Source: Roseovarius tolerans
GTDB taxonomy: Bacteria > Pseudomonadota > Alphaproteobacteria > Rhodobacterales > Rhodobacteraceae
Assembly: GCF_900109855.1 (NCBI RefSeq)
Contig: NZ_FOBO01000006.1
Span: 166,596 to 230,595, forward strand
Direction of reading: 5' to 3'
Length of the DNA stretch: 64,000 bases
Part shown: positions 17,778-26,654 of the stretch, one piece after another
Layout: every line of letters starts with the position of its first letter
Numbering within the stretch: position 1 is the stretch's first letter
Translations under genes and position numbers: made by a program
The notes under the pieces: generated by a model
Seen by the model: the letters and a program-made list of their open reading frames with translations, nothing else
What the model was told of the DNA's origin: nothing
Database searches by the model: none

Positions 17778-18254
17778 ATGCCCCATCCCACGCGCCGCCT
17801 TGTGCTCGGTCTTCTGGCCAGCCTGCCGCTTGCCGCCTGTTCGAGGCCGTCGGTCTCGACACGCAATGCGCCCCATGATCCGCCGCTCTATCCCAACGAG
17901 ACGCCGGAGTTGCGCCGTCTGATCAATCGCTATGCCGATCACTACGAGGTGCCGCGCAGCCTGGTGCACCGGCTGGCGATCCGCGAGAGCACGCACCGGC
18001 CCTGGGCGCGGAACGGGCCGTATTACGGGTTGTTGCAGATCCTGCCGCAGACCGCGCGCACGATGGGGCATCGCGGTGCGCCCGAGACGTTGCTCGATGC
18101 CGAGACCAACCTGAAATACGGGGTGAAGTATCTGCGCGGGGCCTATCTGGTGGCGGGCGGCGATCCGGATGCGGCGATCGGCTGGTATGCGCGGGGGTAT
18201 TATTACGAGGCCAAGCGCAAGGGGCTGCTGGTCGAGACCGGGTTGCGGTCTTGA
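17778..18254 (+). CDS. Lytic transglycosylase, SLT-domain lipoprotein
   Basis: 158 residues. A lipoprotein signal ends in LPLAAC (cysteine 21). The SLT fold follows, with the catalytic glutamate in HRLAIRESTHRP, the GLLQILPQTARTMG block and NLKYGVKYLRGAY. It would cleave peptidoglycan glycan strands with anhydro-muramyl ends in the periplasm. It is small, consisting of little more than the catalytic domain. Possibly paired with recycling or remodelling enzymes elsewhere; no operon partner here. Confidence 0.88.
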   Translation: MPHPTRRLVLGLLASLPLAACSRPSVSTRNAPHDPPLYPNETPELRRLINRYADHYEVPRSLVHRLAIRESTHRPWARNGPYYGLLQILPQTARTMGHRGAPETLLDAETNLKYGVKYLRGAYLVAGGDPDAAIGWYARGYYYEAKRKGLLVETGLRS

Positions 18255-18296
18255 GGGTTTGTTGCTGCCTTTAGTGTAAGCCGCGCAGCGTCGTGC

Positions 18297-18318
18297 CGCG
18301 GCCCGCTGGGCCGCGTTT
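18297..18318. terminator. Hairpin between convergent genes
   Basis: Perfect 8-bp GC stem 18297-18304 with 18308-18315 and a three-base loop, followed by only TTT on the plus strand. It lies between the converging transglycosylase and aldolase genes and could stop transcription of the former weakly. Confidence 0.45.
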
Positions 18319-18368
18319 CGCGCGGGTGCGTAAATCCGGTATCCGCAAAGCCCATCTCCCTCCCTGCC

Positions 18369-19124
18369 TCAACTCGCGTAGTCCGAGCCTTCGGCGTCGA
18401 GCAGGGCCTTGATCTCCGACAGGTGCCGGTCGGCCTGTTCGGGGTAGCTCTCGATTTCCTCGGCGGTCTTGGCCGCGACCTCGTGCGACAGCACCCGCAG
18501 GGGCCGCCCGGTCTGAAGCGCGCGGATGTAATTCTCCGCCGCGCGCTCGAAATAATAGAGCCGGTTGAACGTGTCGGCGACGGTGTCGCCGATCACCATC
18601 ACGCCGTGATTGCCCATGATCATGACCCTCTGTTTGGGGTCATGGAAGAGCTGCGCGCAGCGTTCGCCCTCATCCTCGAAGGCAAGCCCGCCATAGCCCT
18701 CATCGACGACGTGGCGGCCATAGAACATCGCGCCGTTCTGGTCGATGGGCGGCAGGCGGCTATCGGCGAGCGACGCGAGCACGGTGGCATGGGTCGAATG
18801 CACATGCATCGCACAGCGCGCATGGGCGCAATGCCGGTGCAGCCCGCCATGCAGCCCCCAGGCTGTGGGGTCGGGGGCGTCCGGCCCCTCCAGCGTCTCG
18901 GGGTCGTTGGCATCGACCACGATCAGGTCGCTGGCGCGGATGCGCGCGAAATGCATCTGGTTGGGGTTCATCAGGAACCGCGTGCCATCCTCGTTGATCG
19001 ACAGGCTGAAGTGATTGGCCACCGCCTCGTGCATGTTCAGCCGCGCGGTCCAGCGGAAGGCGGCGGCAAGATCGACCCGCTCCTGCCAATGCTCGATGTT
19101 GGGTTTCAGGCTGGTCACGCTCAT
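18369..19124 (-). CDS. Class II aldolase/adducin family protein
   Basis: 251 residues of the zinc-dependent class II aldolase/epimerase fold (fuculose-1-phosphate aldolase-like). The zinc histidines appear in AMHVHSTHATVLA and in MIMGNHGVMVIGD, and the N-terminal NHFSLSINEDGTRFLMNP block binds the substrate phosphate in relatives. Many members of this branch act as decarboxylases or aldolases on sugar-like acids; the substrate is not evident. Overlaps the upstream VOC gene by 4 bp, so the two are cotranscribed. Confidence 0.88.
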   Translation of the reverse strand: MSVTSLKPNIEHWQERVDLAAAFRWTARLNMHEAVANHFSLSINEDGTRFLMNPNQMHFARIRASDLIVVDANDPETLEGPDAPDPTAWGLHGGLHRHCAHARCAMHVHSTHATVLASLADSRLPPIDQNGAMFYGRHVVDEGYGGLAFEDEGERCAQLFHDPKQRVMIMGNHGVMVIGDTVADTFNRLYYFERAAENYIRALQTGRPLRVLSHEVAAKTAEEIESYPEQADRHLSEIKALLDAEGSDYAS

Positions 19125-19564
19125 GTCGCTGTCCTTTCATCTTCGGTGAGGGGTCGTGAGGCGACCCAAGCATAGCCGTTTTCGCACAGGATGCAGCATT
19201 CGCGCAGCCCGTGCGGCTTGTTGGTGGGGGCTTGCAGGATCGTTCCGCCTGCATCTTCGGCGCGGGCGGCGGCGTCATCCGGGTCGCTGTCGAACATGTA
19301 AAGCGACGCGCCTCCGCCGCGCGGCGGGGTCTCGGGGACGAGACCGAGCAGCGGATGACTGCCATAGGTGTGATCGGCATGCAGCTGTATCAGGTGGCCA
19401 TGATAGGCGATGATCGCGAAATCGTCGCTGACGCGGTGCGGGACCGCGCCGAAGACATCCGCAAGGAATGCCGCCTGCGCGTGCACGTCGCGCACGAGGA
19501 TATTGAGACCAAAGCCGCGCAGGCTGGCCCCGAAATCCTCTGGGGTGACGGTCTCAAGATCCAT
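19121..19564 (-). CDS. VOC-family (glyoxalase-fold) protein
   Basis: 147 residues. The repeated beta-alpha-beta-beta-beta pattern of vicinal-oxygen-chelate proteins is visible: LNILVRDVHAQAAFLADVFGA, then HGHLIQLHAD, and SLYMFDSDPDDAAARAEDAGG. The frame is open to 20044, but that upstream part overlaps the AMP nucleosidase gene on the other strand, and the ATG at 19564 fits the family. Coupled with the class II aldolase it overlaps, perhaps acting on the same metabolite. Divergent from amn, with 84 bp between starts. Confidence 0.85.
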   Translation of the reverse strand: MDLETVTPEDFGASLRGFGLNILVRDVHAQAAFLADVFGAVPHRVSDDFAIIAYHGHLIQLHADHTYGSHPLLGLVPETPPRGGGASLYMFDSDPDDAAARAEDAGGTILQAPTNKPHGLRECCILCENGYAWVASRPLTEDERTAT

Positions 19565-19648
19565 GGTGCACCTCGCTTTGCCTCGCAGCTTGATCGTGCG
19601 CTTGGCCCGTGTCAACGTGTCCCCTCTGACCGAGCACAGGACGCGCGC

Positions 19649-21133
19649 ATGAGCCCTACCGACCCTACCGACCCGATCCTTCCGCCCGACCTGCCGGGGC
19701 CGGAGGCGTTCACCGATGCCCGCGCGGCGGTGGATCGCCTGTGCCTGCTTTACGACGGCGCGACGCGGCATTTGTGCGACGCTTTCGCGCGCGCGCTCAA
19801 GGGTGATGTCCCGGCGCGGCGGGTGCGGGCGTTCTACCCCGAGATTCGCCTGACCACGACCACCTATGCCAAGATCGACAGCCGGTTGAGTTTCGGCCAT
19901 GTGTCCTATCCCGGCACCTATGGGGCGACGATCTCTCGGCCCGATCTCTTTCGCGCCTATCTCGAACAGCAGATCGAATTGCTGATGGAAAACCACGGCG
20001 TGCCGGTCTCGATCGGCGTTTCGGACACGCCGATGCCGGTGCATTTTGCGGTGGCCAATGATGCCGCCCTGACAGTGCCGCAGGAGGGCGCGGCAGAGTT
20101 CACCCTGCGCGATTATTTCGACGTGCCGGACCTGTCGACAACCAATGACGATATCGTCAACGGCACATGGGAGCGGGGGACGGATGGTGTCGCGCCGCTG
20201 GCCCCGTTCACCGCGCAGCGGGTGGATTACTCATTGGCGCGGCTGGCGCATTACACCGCGACCGACCCGAAGCATTTCCAGAACTACGTGCTCTTCACCA
20301 ACTACCAGTTCTACGTCTCGGAATTCGAGGGGTTCGCGCGCCGGATGCTGGCCGATGGGGCAAGCGGTTACACTGCCTTTGTCAGCACCGGCAACGCCGA
20401 GATCACCACGCCCGACGGTGAGCTGCCGATGCCCGACCGACTTCCGCAGATGCCGACCTATCACCTCAAGCGTGCCGACGGGTCGGGGATCACGCTGGTG
20501 AATATCGGGGTGGGCCCGTCGAATGCCAAGACAGCGACCGATCACATCGCGGTGCTGCGCCCGCATGCCTGGGTGATGGTCGGCCATTGCGCGGGGCTGC
20601 GCAATTCGCAATCGCTGGGCGATTTCGTACTGGCGCATGCCTATTTGCGTGAGGATCGCGTGCTCGATGCCGATTTGCCCGCCTGGGTGCCGATCCCGGC
20701 GCTGGCGGAAATCCAGATCGCGTTGCAGGAGGCGGTGGCCGAAGAAACCCAGCTGGACGGGTTCGACCTCAAGCGGGTGATGCGCACGGGCACCGTGGCG
20801 AGCGTCGACAACCGCAACTGGGAGTTGCGCGACCAGTCCGGTCCGGTGCAGCGCCTGAGCCAGTCGCGCGCCATCGCGCTCGACATGGAAAGTGCCACGA
20901 TCGCGGCCAACGGATTTCGCTTCCGGGTGCCCTATGGCACGTTGCTTTGCGTTTCCGACAAACCCCTTCAGGGCGAGTTGAAACTGCCCGGCATGGCCTC
21001 TGATTTCTACAAATCGCAGGTCTCACGGCACCTGATGATCGGGATTCGCGCGATGGAATCACTGCGCCAGATGCCGCTCTCACGCATCCACAGCCGCAAA
21101 TTGCGTAGCTTTGAAGAGACGGCATTCCTGTGA
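19649..21133 (+). CDS. amn: AMP nucleosidase
   Basis: Hydrolyses AMP to adenine and ribose 5-phosphate. 494 residues, close to E. coli Amn (484). The N-terminal regulatory domain (RAFYPEIRLTTTTYAKIDSRLSFGHV) is followed by the nucleoside-phosphorylase-type catalytic domain with VGHCAGLRNSQSLGDFVLA and DMESATIAANGFRFRVPYGT. The frame is open far upstream across the divergent VOC gene; ATG 19649 gives the family-length protein. The two genes are divergent. Confidence 0.94.
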   Translation: MSPTDPTDPILPPDLPGPEAFTDARAAVDRLCLLYDGATRHLCDAFARALKGDVPARRVRAFYPEIRLTTTTYAKIDSRLSFGHVSYPGTYGATISRPDLFRAYLEQQIELLMENHGVPVSIGVSDTPMPVHFAVANDAALTVPQEGAAEFTLRDYFDVPDLSTTNDDIVNGTWERGTDGVAPLAPFTAQRVDYSLARLAHYTATDPKHFQNYVLFTNYQFYVSEFEGFARRMLADGASGYTAFVSTGNAEITTPDGELPMPDRLPQMPTYHLKRADGSGITLVNIGVGPSNAKTATDHIAVLRPHAWVMVGHCAGLRNSQSLGDFVLAHAYLREDRVLDADLPAWVPIPALAEIQIALQEAVAEETQLDGFDLKRVMRTGTVASVDNRNWELRDQSGPVQRLSQSRAIALDMESATIAANGFRFRVPYGTLLCVSDKPLQGELKLPGMASDFYKSQVSRHLMIGIRAMESLRQMPLSRIHSRKLRSFEETAFL

Positions 21134-21264
21134 ACCGACAGAAATCCGCACAAAATCCGCCGAAAACGCTTGCTTTTGGCCACTAGGCGTTGTGTTTAGC
21201 CACACCATAGCGTTAAATCACGCCCATGAGGCCCAAGAGACGGGCAGTTGAAGGAGACCAAGAA

Positions 21265-21552
21265 ATGGCAAAACCAATGACCAAAACCCAGCTCGTCGCC
21301 GCTCTGGCCGAGGAAATGGGCAGTGACAAGAAATCCGCAAGCGCGGCCCTCGATGCGGTGGTCAATGTGATCACCAAGGAAGTGTCCGGCGGCGGCGCCG
21401 TGACCCTGCCGGGCGTCGGCAAGATCTACTGCCGTGAGCGCCCCGAGCGCATGGTGCGCAACCCCGCCACCGGCGAGCAGATGAAGAAAGAGGCCGACAA
21501 GGTGGTGAAGATGACCATCGCCAAGGCGCTCAAGGACAGCGTCAACGGCTGA
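21265..21552 (+). CDS. HU-family nucleoid protein
   Basis: 95-residue histone-like DNA-bending protein. Start ATG 21265 is preceded by AAGGAG. The segment MTKTQLVAALAEEMGSDKKSASAALDAVV is the dimerisation helix pair. The beta-arm differs from standard HU, with RERPERMVRNPATGEQMKKEADKVVKM in place of the usual GRNPRTGE arm text, though the RNPATGE core is kept. It is of the short HU type found beside housekeeping HU in Rhodobacterales. Followed by its own terminator. Confidence 0.92.
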   Translation: MAKPMTKTQLVAALAEEMGSDKKSASAALDAVVNVITKEVSGGGAVTLPGVGKIYCRERPERMVRNPATGEQMKKEADKVVKMTIAKALKDSVNG

Positions 21553-21575
21553 TCCGCTCTTTCGAGTTTTTGCAG

Positions 21576-21601
21576 AGGGTCGCCTGTCGGGCGGCCCTTT
21601 T
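21576..21601 (+). terminator. Rho-independent terminator of the HU gene
   Basis: Nine-bp stem 21576-21584 with 21590-21598 (one T-G wobble), five-base loop, T4 run. Confidence 0.87.
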
Positions 21602-21685
21602 GCGTATCCGGGGCCCGGTGATGCCGGGTTGCGCCTGTCCGGGAAATCCACAATGGTCGCGGCGGCATATGGCACGGGGCAGGGC

Positions 21686-22555
21686 ATGGATATTCGCGCG
21701 ATACTGATGGGGCTGGCCTTTGCGGTGATGTGGTCCTCGGCCTTCACCTCGGCGCGGATCATCGTGGCCTCGGCCCCGCCGCTGACGGCGCTCAGCCTGC
21801 GGTTCTTCATTTCCGGTCTTCTGGGGGTGCTGATCGCCCGGGCCCTTGGGCAAAGCTGGCAGCTGACGCGTGGGCAATGGCGGGCCACGGTGATTTTCGG
21901 GCTGTGCCAGAACACGCTCTATCTGGGGCTCAACTTCGTCGCCATGCAGACCATCGAAGCGGGGCTTGCGGCGATCATCGCCTCGACCATGCCGCTGTTG
22001 GTCGGGCTGGCGGGCAGGCTGATCTTTCGCGAGCGGATCGGCTGGATGGGGATGCTGGGCCTTGTCGCAGGCGTGATCGGTGTGGCGATCATCATGGGCG
22101 CAAGATTGCAGGGCGGTGTGGATCTCTACGGTCTCGGGCTGTGCGTCGCGGGGGTGATCGCGCTGACCTTTGCCACGCTGGCGGTGCGCGGGGCCACGTC
22201 AGGTGGCAATTTCCTGATGATCGTCGGCTTGCAGATGCTGGTGGGCAGCGCGGGGCTTGTGGTGGGGGCGGCGGCGATGGAGACCATCGAGGTCACGTGG
22301 TCGTGGCAGTTGATCGCCGCCTTTGCCTATACCACGCTGGTGCCGGGGCTGGCGGCGACGCTGGTCTGGTTCTGGCTGGTCAACCGGATCGGGGCGACCA
22401 AGGCCGCGACGTTTCACTTTCTCAACCCGTTCCTCGGGGTGGCGATCGCGGCCCTAGTCCTGAGCGAGCGGCTTGGCCCGCAGGACCTGATCGGGGTGGC
22501 GGTGATCATGGGCGGCATTCTGGCGGTGCAGTTGTCACGGCAGCGTCGGGTCTGA
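21686..22555 (+). CDS. EamA/DMT-family transporter
   Basis: 289 residues with ten predicted membrane helices in two EamA repeats: the first begins GLAFAVMWSSAFTSARIIV, the second GLCVAGVIALTFATLAVRG. Such inner-membrane carriers export amino acids or other small metabolites. The frame runs back to TTG 21629, but ATG 21686 places the first helix near the N-terminus as in the family. Convergent with aroC, with a palindrome pair in the 52-bp gap. Confidence 0.86.
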   Translation: MDIRAILMGLAFAVMWSSAFTSARIIVASAPPLTALSLRFFISGLLGVLIARALGQSWQLTRGQWRATVIFGLCQNTLYLGLNFVAMQTIEAGLAAIIASTMPLLVGLAGRLIFRERIGWMGMLGLVAGVIGVAIIMGARLQGGVDLYGLGLCVAGVIALTFATLAVRGATSGGNFLMIVGLQMLVGSAGLVVGAAAMETIEVTWSWQLIAAFAYTTLVPGLAATLVWFWLVNRIGATKAATFHFLNPFLGVAIAALVLSERLGPQDLIGVAVIMGGILAVQLSRQRRV

Positions 22556-22559
22556 GCGA

Positions 22560-22604
22560 CCGGAAGTTTAAAAAATTCCGGATCGTTTTCTTTTCAAGAA
22601 AACG
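22560..22604. repeat. Two adjacent palindromes between DMT transporter and aroC
   Basis: CCGGAA...TTCCGG (22560-22565 with 22576-22581, AT-only loop) and a perfect 9-bp stem 22584-22592 with 22596-22604 around TTC. They start 5 bp after the DMT stop and end 4 bp before the aroC stop. The T-rich arm may serve as a bidirectional terminator. It resembles the arrays at 455-504 and 44675-44740 in position and style. Confidence 0.75.
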
Positions 22605-22607
22605 GCG

Positions 22608-23711
22608 TCAGCCGATGGTGCCGCGCGGGCCAGAGCCGACCTGTCCGCGATGCAGGAGCAGGTGATCGAGGATCACGCAGGCCATCATCGCCTCGCCCAC
22701 CGGCACCGCGCGGATACCGACGCACGGGTCGTGGCGGCCCTTGGTGACGACCTCGATAGGGTCGCCGTCGACGGTGATCGAGCGGCGCGGCGTGAGGATC
22801 GAGGAGGTCGGCTTGACGGCGAAGCGCACCACCACATCCTGCCCGGTTGAGATGCCGCCGAGGATGCCGCCTGCGTGGTTCGAGGCGAATTCGGGGCCGT
22901 GTTCGCCCATGAAGATTTCGTCGGCATTGGCGCTGCCGGTGAGGGTGGCGGCGGCCATGCCCTCGCCGATCTCGACGCCCTTGACCGCGTTGATCGACAT
23001 CATCGCCGAGGCCAGATCGGTGTCGAGCTTGCCATAGATCGGCGCGCCGAGGCCGGCGGGCACGCCGCGTGCCACGACCTCGATCACCGCGCCCACCGAA
23101 TCGTGGTTCTTGCGCAGGGCTTGCAGGTAGGCCTCCCACTCGGGCGCGGCCTTGGCATCGGGCAGCCAGAAATCGTTGCCGTCGATGGCGTCCCAATCGA
23201 AACGGGCGCGGTCGAGTTGCATCTTGCCCATGGCGACCATGTAGCCCTTGACCTCAATCCCCGGCACCAGTGTGGCCAAGGCCGCGCGGGCGACGCCACC
23301 TGCGGCCACTCGCGCTGCGGTCTCGCGGGCGGAACTGCGCCCGCCGCCGCGCGGATCGCGGATGCCATATTTGAGGTGATAGCTGATATCGGCATGGCCG
23401 GGGCGGAAGGTGCGGGCGATGTCGCCGTAATCGCGCGAGCGCTGATCGGTGTTCTCGATCATCAGCTGGATCGGCGTGCCGGTGGTTTGGCCCTCGTAGA
23501 CGCCCGAGAGGATGCGCACGGCGTCGGGTTCCTGCCGCTGCGTGGTGTTCTTGTTCTGGCCGGGGCGGCGCTTGTCGAGCCAGTGTTGCAGCCTACCCTC
23601 ATCGAGGCGCACGCCCGGCGGGCAGCCGTCGACCGTGGCCCCGAGGGCGGGCCCGTGGCTCTCGCCCCAGGTGGTGAACCGAAAGAGATGACCGAAGGTG
23701 TTGAGGCTCAT
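22608..23711 (-). CDS. aroC: Chorismate synthase
   Basis: Last step of the shikimate pathway, converting EPSP to chorismate with reduced FMN. 367 residues, normal length. Family blocks: [21 protein letters not shown] near the N-terminus, [12 protein letters not shown], the [16 protein letters not shown] flavin/substrate segment, and the [10 protein letters not shown] block. The ATG at 23711 has AAAGGAG at good distance and fits the family better than the upstream in-frame ATG at 23735. It is transcribed alone here. Confidence 0.97.
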   Translation of the reverse strand: MSLNTFGHLFRFTTWGESHGPALGATVDGCPPGVRLDEGRLQHWLDKRRPGQNKNTTQRQEPDAVRILSGVYEGQTTGTPIQLMIENTDQRSRDYGDIARTFRPGHADISYHLKYGIRDPRGGGRSSARETAARVAAGGVARAALATLVPGIEVKGYMVAMGKMQLDRARFDWDAIDGNDFWLPDAKAAPEWEAYLQALRKNHDSVGAVIEVVARGVPAGLGAPIYGKLDTDLASAMMSINAVKGVEIGEGMAAATLTGSANADEIFMGEHGPEFASNHAGGILGGISTGQDVVVRFAVKPTSSILTPRRSITVDGDPIEVVTKGRHDPCVGIRAVPVGEAMMACVILDHLLLHRGQVGSGPRGTIG

Positions 23712-23851
23712 GCGCGTGGCTCCTTTGTCGCTCATCTAGCCGTGGCCTGCGCCCGCCTCAAGCCATTTTGGCGGGCATTTGTCGCAAACAGGCGATATGG
23801 GCCGGGGAATCGCTATACTCTCTGGCCTCGGACCGGACGCGAAAAGGTGCA

Positions 23852-23938
23852 AAAACGACATCTGTCCGACCCTGAAAAAACACTGGCGCAGGGGGTAATC
23901 CCTGCTAACACTGGCGCCGGACCTGTCGGAAAACGACA
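23852..23938. promoter_or_regulatory. Direct-repeat cluster upstream of ABC binding-protein gene
   Basis: AACACTGGCGC occurs at 23879-23889 and 23907-23917, 28 bp apart, with a CAGGG...CCCTG hairpin between. An outer pair AAAACGACA occurs at 23852-23860 and 23930-23938. The layout, ending 38 bp before the start codon, suggests binding of a dimeric regulator, or a structured leader. No known riboswitch was recognised. Confidence 0.4.
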
Positions 23939-23976
23939 CCGGTCGCCCCGGCCAAAGGCCAACACGGAGGAATACC

Positions 23977-25620
23977 ATGACCCACTCACTTCCCGAAGAG
24001 AACGTGCGCCCGATCGTGCGCAAACTGGCCGAGGACACGAAGGCCGGCAAGATGGACCGCCGCGAATTCATCGCGCTCGCCTCGACCTTCGGGGCCTCAT
24101 CCGCTGCCGCCTATGGCCTCTTGGGCCTGGCCGTGCCGACCCAAGCGCAGGCGCAGGACGGCAAGAAAGGCGGCGTGCTGCGCGTGGCGAGCCGCGTGCT
24201 CGAGATCACCGATCCGCGCAAGTTCGCCTGGTCCGAGCCGGGCAATATCAGCCGTCAGTTCTGCGAGCCGATGGTGCGCTGGGCGTCGGATTTCAGCTTT
24301 CAGCCGATGCTGCTGGAGGGCTGGGAGGTCAGTGACGACGCCAAGACCTACACGCTCAAGGTGCGGCAGGGTGCTGTCTGGACCAACGGCGATGAGTTCA
24401 ACGCCGATGACATCATTCACAACCTCAACCGCTGGTGCGACAAGGCGGTCGAGGGCAATTCGATGGCCGCGCGCATGGGTACGCTGATCGACCCCGACAC
24501 CAACAAGGCGATTGAGGGGGCGATCGAGAAGGTTGATGATTTCACTGTGCAGCTGAACCTTCCGCGTCCTGATATCACGCTGATCGCGGGCATGTCGGAT
24601 TATCCCGCACTCTGCGTGCATCGCAGCCATGGCGATGACAGCGATCTGGCGCAATCGCCCATCGGTACCGGCCCGTTCGAGCTGGTTTCCATCGAGATCG
24701 GCACCGGCGCCGAAGTCAAGCGCCGCGCCGACGGCAAGTGGTGGGGCGGCGATGTCTATCTCGACGGCGTCCGCTTTATCGATTTCGGCACGGATAATGC
24801 CTCGATCGTGGCGGCGTTCGACGGCGACGAGATCGACATCAACGACGAATCGACCGCGGATTTCATCGAGTCGTACGATGCTCTCGGGCTGGTCAAGCAG
24901 TCCAAGCCCACCGCCAATACCATCGTCGCGCGGATGCGCGCCGACACCCCGCCCTATGACAGCAAGGAGCTGCGCAACGCCATTCAGCTCGCGTGTGACA
25001 ACGAGGTGCTGCTGGCGATCTCGATCAACAACGAGGGTATTCCGGCGGAGAATCACCACGTCGCACCGTTCCACCCGGAATATGCCGAACTGCCCAAGAT
25101 CGCGCCCGATCCGGCAAAGGCCATCGAGATGGCCACGGCGGCGGGCCATGCCGAGACCGAGATCGACATCATCTCGATCGACGGTGACTGGCGGACCACC
25201 ACCACGGATGCCATCGGCGCGCAGCTGCGGCAGGCGGGGTTCAAGGTCAAGCGGACGGTAATGCCGGGTAACACGTTCTGGAACGACTGGACGAAATACC
25301 CGTTCTCGACCACCAACTGGGGTCCGCGTCCTCTGGGGGTGCAGGTGCTTGCGCTGGCCTATCGTTCGGGCGAGGCGTGGAACGAGAGCGGCCATTCGAA
25401 CCCCGAGTTCGATGCCCTTCTGGATGAGGCGCTGGGCGTGTTCGATGCCGATGAGCGGCGTGACTATTCGGCCAAGCTTCAGACGATGCTGCAGGATAGC
25501 GGGGCGATCATTCAGCCGTTCTGGCGCAATCAGGCGCTGCATCACACCGACAAGGTGAAGAATGTGAGCGCGCATCAGTTCCGCGAGATGCATTACGAGA
25601 AGGTCTGGCTCGACGCCTGA
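23977..25620 (+). CDS. Tat-exported ABC transporter substrate-binding protein (DppA/OppA family)
   Basis: 547 residues of the SBP family 5 type that binds peptides, nickel or opines in the periplasm. The N-terminus carries a twin-arginine signal DRREFIALAS (residues 27-36) with a long charged n-region and a cut near TQAQAQ. The body shows the family pattern LLEGWEVSDDAKTYTLKVRQGAVWTNGDEFNADDI. GGAGG precedes the ATG. No permease or ATPase gene follows; a terminator closes the unit, so it may serve a transporter encoded elsewhere. The ligand is unknown. Confidence 0.92.
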   Translation: MTHSLPEENVRPIVRKLAEDTKAGKMDRREFIALASTFGASSAAAYGLLGLAVPTQAQAQDGKKGGVLRVASRVLEITDPRKFAWSEPGNISRQFCEPMVRWASDFSFQPMLLEGWEVSDDAKTYTLKVRQGAVWTNGDEFNADDIIHNLNRWCDKAVEGNSMAARMGTLIDPDTNKAIEGAIEKVDDFTVQLNLPRPDITLIAGMSDYPALCVHRSHGDDSDLAQSPIGTGPFELVSIEIGTGAEVKRRADGKWWGGDVYLDGVRFIDFGTDNASIVAAFDGDEIDINDESTADFIESYDALGLVKQSKPTANTIVARMRADTPPYDSKELRNAIQLACDNEVLLAISINNEGIPAENHHVAPFHPEYAELPKIAPDPAKAIEMATAAGHAETEIDIISIDGDWRTTTTDAIGAQLRQAGFKVKRTVMPGNTFWNDWTKYPFSTTNWGPRPLGVQVLALAYRSGEAWNESGHSNPEFDALLDEALGVFDADERRDYSAKLQTMLQDSGAIIQPFWRNQALHHTDKVKNVSAHQFREMHYEKVWLDA

Positions 25621-25640
25621 TCGGGGTTCCCTCGGAAAAG

Positions 25641-25676
25641 ACGGGCCGCCTTGGATTGGGCGGCCCGTTTGTGTTT
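25641..25676 (+). terminator. Rho-independent terminator after the binding-protein gene
   Basis: Perfect 10-bp GC stem 25641-25650 with 25659-25668, eight-base loop, then TTTGTGTTTT. Confidence 0.88.
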
Positions 25677-25700
25677 TGGGCGTGTTGGGTGGGTCTGGAT

Positions 25701-25900
25701 CGGACATAGCACCCTGCCAGAAGGTGCCGCGCGGTTGCAGGGCCGGGGACTGGCGATGCAACGACCGTGGCAGGTACTTTATCCCAGCCAAGTCATTCTG
25801 AACTCAACACGTCGCGCGCGCTATCAAATCGCCAGGCCGCGGGACGACCCGGCGATCGCGCGGCACCTTCGGTGCGTTTCGCGCGGGACGCGGCAACGGC
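25701..25900 (-). repeat. Dispersed inverted-end element, copy B (200 bp, reversed)
   Basis: Reverse-strand copy of the element at 14271-14487. It keeps the ends, the ACTTGGCTGG-ATAAAGTAC core and the CGCCAGTCCCCGGCCCTGC block, but lacks the nested GGCATGCC palindrome, having a short CCGGGT in its place. It fills the gap between the binding-protein terminator and the FMN reductase end. Confidence 0.85.
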
Positions 25901-25933
25901 ATCTCTAGGCCATTCGCGCCCTCGCCCAAATGC

Positions 25934-26473
25934 CTACCCGAGTTCTGCCCGCAGCCCTTCCATCCGCTCGGTCAGAAGTTTTTGCGAGGTCTCGTCCTTG
26001 AGGCGTCCGTCGTCATCAAAGGCGTTCATCGCGCCTGCGATCAGCACGGCGGTGCCGGGGATGAGCCGGGCCTGATGCTGGGTGAGGCACGACAGTGTCA
26101 TGAATTGCGCCGTCTCACCCCCGGTGCGCCCGGCAGAGGCCGAGACGACGACCGTAGGCTTGTCCTTGAGCGGCCATCCCGGCAGACGGCTGATCCAGTC
26201 GAGCCCGTTCTTGAGCACCCCGGTGATGCCCTTGTTGTATTCCGGCGAGCCGACCACCACCGCATCCGCCTCCTTGATCTGCGCCGCGAGGGTCTTGACC
26301 TTCTCGGGCACGCCCTCGGCCTCTTCGAGATCGCCGTTGTAGAGCGGCAGGTCGAGATCGCCCTCGATCACGTTGGCCGGGCCGAAGGCCTCGGCGGCCT
26401 GGGTCAGAAGCATCCGGTTGTAAGAGCCTTTGCGCAGCGAGCCGGAGAGAAGCAGGAGTGTGGGATGTGTCAT
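25934..26473 (-). CDS. NADPH-dependent FMN reductase family protein
   Basis: 179 residues of the flavodoxin-like FMN_red family (ChrR/YieF/SsuE-like). The FMN phosphate loop is LLLSGSLRKGSYNRML, and VVGSPEYNKGITGVLKNGLDWIS is the signature for the quinone/azo reductase branch. It would reduce quinones, azo compounds or flavins in the cytoplasm. ATG 26473 (MTHPTLLLL) has AAAGG upstream and fits the family; the frame is open to 26539. It lies downstream of a LysR gene on the same strand but a strong terminator separates them. Confidence 0.9.
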   Translation of the reverse strand: MTHPTLLLLSGSLRKGSYNRMLLTQAAEAFGPANVIEGDLDLPLYNGDLEEAEGVPEKVKTLAAQIKEADAVVVGSPEYNKGITGVLKNGLDWISRLPGWPLKDKPTVVVSASAGRTGGETAQFMTLSCLTQHQARLIPGTAVLIAGAMNAFDDDGRLKDETSQKLLTERMEGLRAELG

Positions 26474-26584
26474 GTATCGACCTTTCTGAAATGAACCGAT
26501 GTTGCGACACAAACTGGGGCGGGTTCCGGCGTTTGGCAACTGCCGGTGCCTGCACAGCGGATGTGCGATCCCTCAGGGACCCGG

Positions 26585-26618
26585 AAAAACGAAACCGGCC
26601 CGCGAGGGCGCGGGCCGG
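26585..26618 (-). terminator. Rho-independent terminator of the LysR gene
   Basis: On the minus strand a perfect 10-bp stem (26618-26609 with 26604-26595) and four-base loop is followed by TTTCGTTTTT. Confidence 0.9.
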
Positions 26619-26654
26619 ATCAAATCTGCCATAGGCGTGGCGAGGGGGACGTTT

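Noticed and set aside
18285..18345. Possible remnant of the inverted-end element
   Set aside because: Only GCGTTTCGCGCGGG-like text is shared; too short and GC-rich to separate from chance, so it is listed only as a hairpin.
19211..19648. N-terminal extension of AMP nucleosidase
   Set aside because: The extra 146 residues are antisense to the VOC gene and would exceed the family length; ATG 19649 gives the expected protein.
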